From an archaeon (GTDB lineage Archaea; Thermoproteota; Nitrososphaeria; Conexivisphaerales; UBA164): DNA of 5,413 nucleotides. The position numbers and the translations under genes were made by a program. The notes under the pieces are model-generated. The model did no database searches. It was given only the letters and a program-made list of their open reading frames with translations, and was not told the DNA's origin. The stretch covers positions 1-5,413 of the forward strand of contig JAJZYL010000083.1 in the NCBI GenBank assembly GCA_021798095.1. Direction: 5' to 3'. Of the stretch, positions 5,200 through 5,413 are shown one piece after another (position 1 is the stretch's first letter; the number at the start of each line of letters is the position of its first letter).

Positions 5200-5221
5200 G
5201 GATTGTATAAATTAACGTTAA

Positions 5222-5350
5222 ATGGTTAGCGATGGTCGTCTCTCGATACTAAACTCGATTTTAATAAAATATCAATTACTAAAATCTAGGTATGATTTAT
5301 TGATGGCTTTGCTGACGACCGCAGTTGCCCTGTGGCCACTGATTTATTGA
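5222..5350 (+). CDS. Possible 42-residue membrane peptide of unknown function
   Basis: I do not recognise this product. The reading frame from ATG 5222 to TGA 5348-5350 encodes 42 residues: a polar N-terminal half (MVSDGRLSILNSILIKYQLL) and a hydrophobic tail, DLLMALLTTAVALWPLIY, long enough for one membrane helix. A TATA box at the leaderless distance sits upstream and no ribosome-binding site is present. Against it: the frame is short, its codons overlap several repeats (TATTGATG at 5298-5305 and 5345-5352), and GGTCGTC at 5234-5240 pairs with GACGACC at 5314-5320, which would also fit a structured RNA. It may be a small tail-anchored protein, a small RNA, or chance. Confidence 0.35.
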   Translation: MVSDGRLSILNSILIKYQLLKSRYDLLMALLTTAVALWPLIY

Positions 5351-5413
5351 TGTGCATCAATATAATATTTAATCGAGCTTTTCGATATGGTTGACCAGTT
5401 TACCATCAATATA
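5293..5413. repeat. Cluster of four TATTGATG/CATCAATA repeats in dyad arrangement
   Basis: TGATTTATTGATG occurs at 5293-5305 and again at 5340-5352. In the opposite orientation, CATCAATATA occurs at 5355-5364 and again at 5404-5413. The inner two copies form an 18-bp palindrome, TATTGATG-TG-CATCAATA (5345-5362). The outer two are placed almost symmetrically around it, 47 and 49 bp away. The window ends inside the last copy, so more may follow. This looks like an array of binding sites, for example for a dimeric regulator, but the protein is unknown. Confidence 0.6.

Overview
This 5.4 kb window looks like a stretch of archaeal chromosome. Every confident gene belongs to a family common in archaea. 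Several starts are preceded by a TATA box about 26-28 nt upstream, the spacing of leaderless archaeal transcripts. Others carry a short leader with a GAGGT or GGAGA ribosome-binding site. TTG and GTG starts are used. The CBS plus zinc-ribbon protein resembles Thermoplasma acidophilum Ta0289, and the decayed transposase resembles IS5-type elements of thermoacidophilic archaea. A Thermoplasmata-like organism is therefore my best guess, held loosely; a thaumarchaeal or other archaeal lineage is possible.

Layout. (1) 1-875, minus strand: a CBS-pair/zinc-ribbon protein gene overlaps by 32 nt the start of a Mut7-C (PIN-like RNase plus zinc ribbon) gene that runs off the left edge; they form one transcription unit. 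(2) 876-1634: intergenic DNA holding the minus-strand promoter of that unit, the frameshifted and internally deleted remnant of a transposase (about 1124-1480, minus strand) and, at its right end, the promoter of the next gene. (3) 1635-2150: an ACT-domain regulator of amino-acid metabolism, starting with TTG. (4) 2151-2874: about 720 bp without a confident gene, holding inverted repeats, a GC-rich island and two tandem micro-ORFs. (5) 2875-3249: a short MscL-family mechanosensitive channel. (6) 3337-4602: threonine synthase. (7) 4667-5119: an Lrp/AsnC regulator, starting with TTG. (8) 5120-5413: a possible leaderless 42-residue membrane peptide and a striking cluster of TATTGATG/CATCAATA repeats.

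Three of the six confident genes point to amino-acid metabolism: threonine synthase makes the end product, the ACT-domain protein belongs to a family proposed to control homoserine dehydrogenase, and the Lrp protein is a likely amino-acid-sensing transcription factor. MscL sits among them with its own promoter. Each plus-strand gene has its own TATA box, so they look like separate units and not one operon. I found no tRNA, rRNA, CRISPR array or recognised defence system. The most unusual material is the decayed IS element, the repeat cluster at the right end, and the rearranged architecture of the MscL protein.
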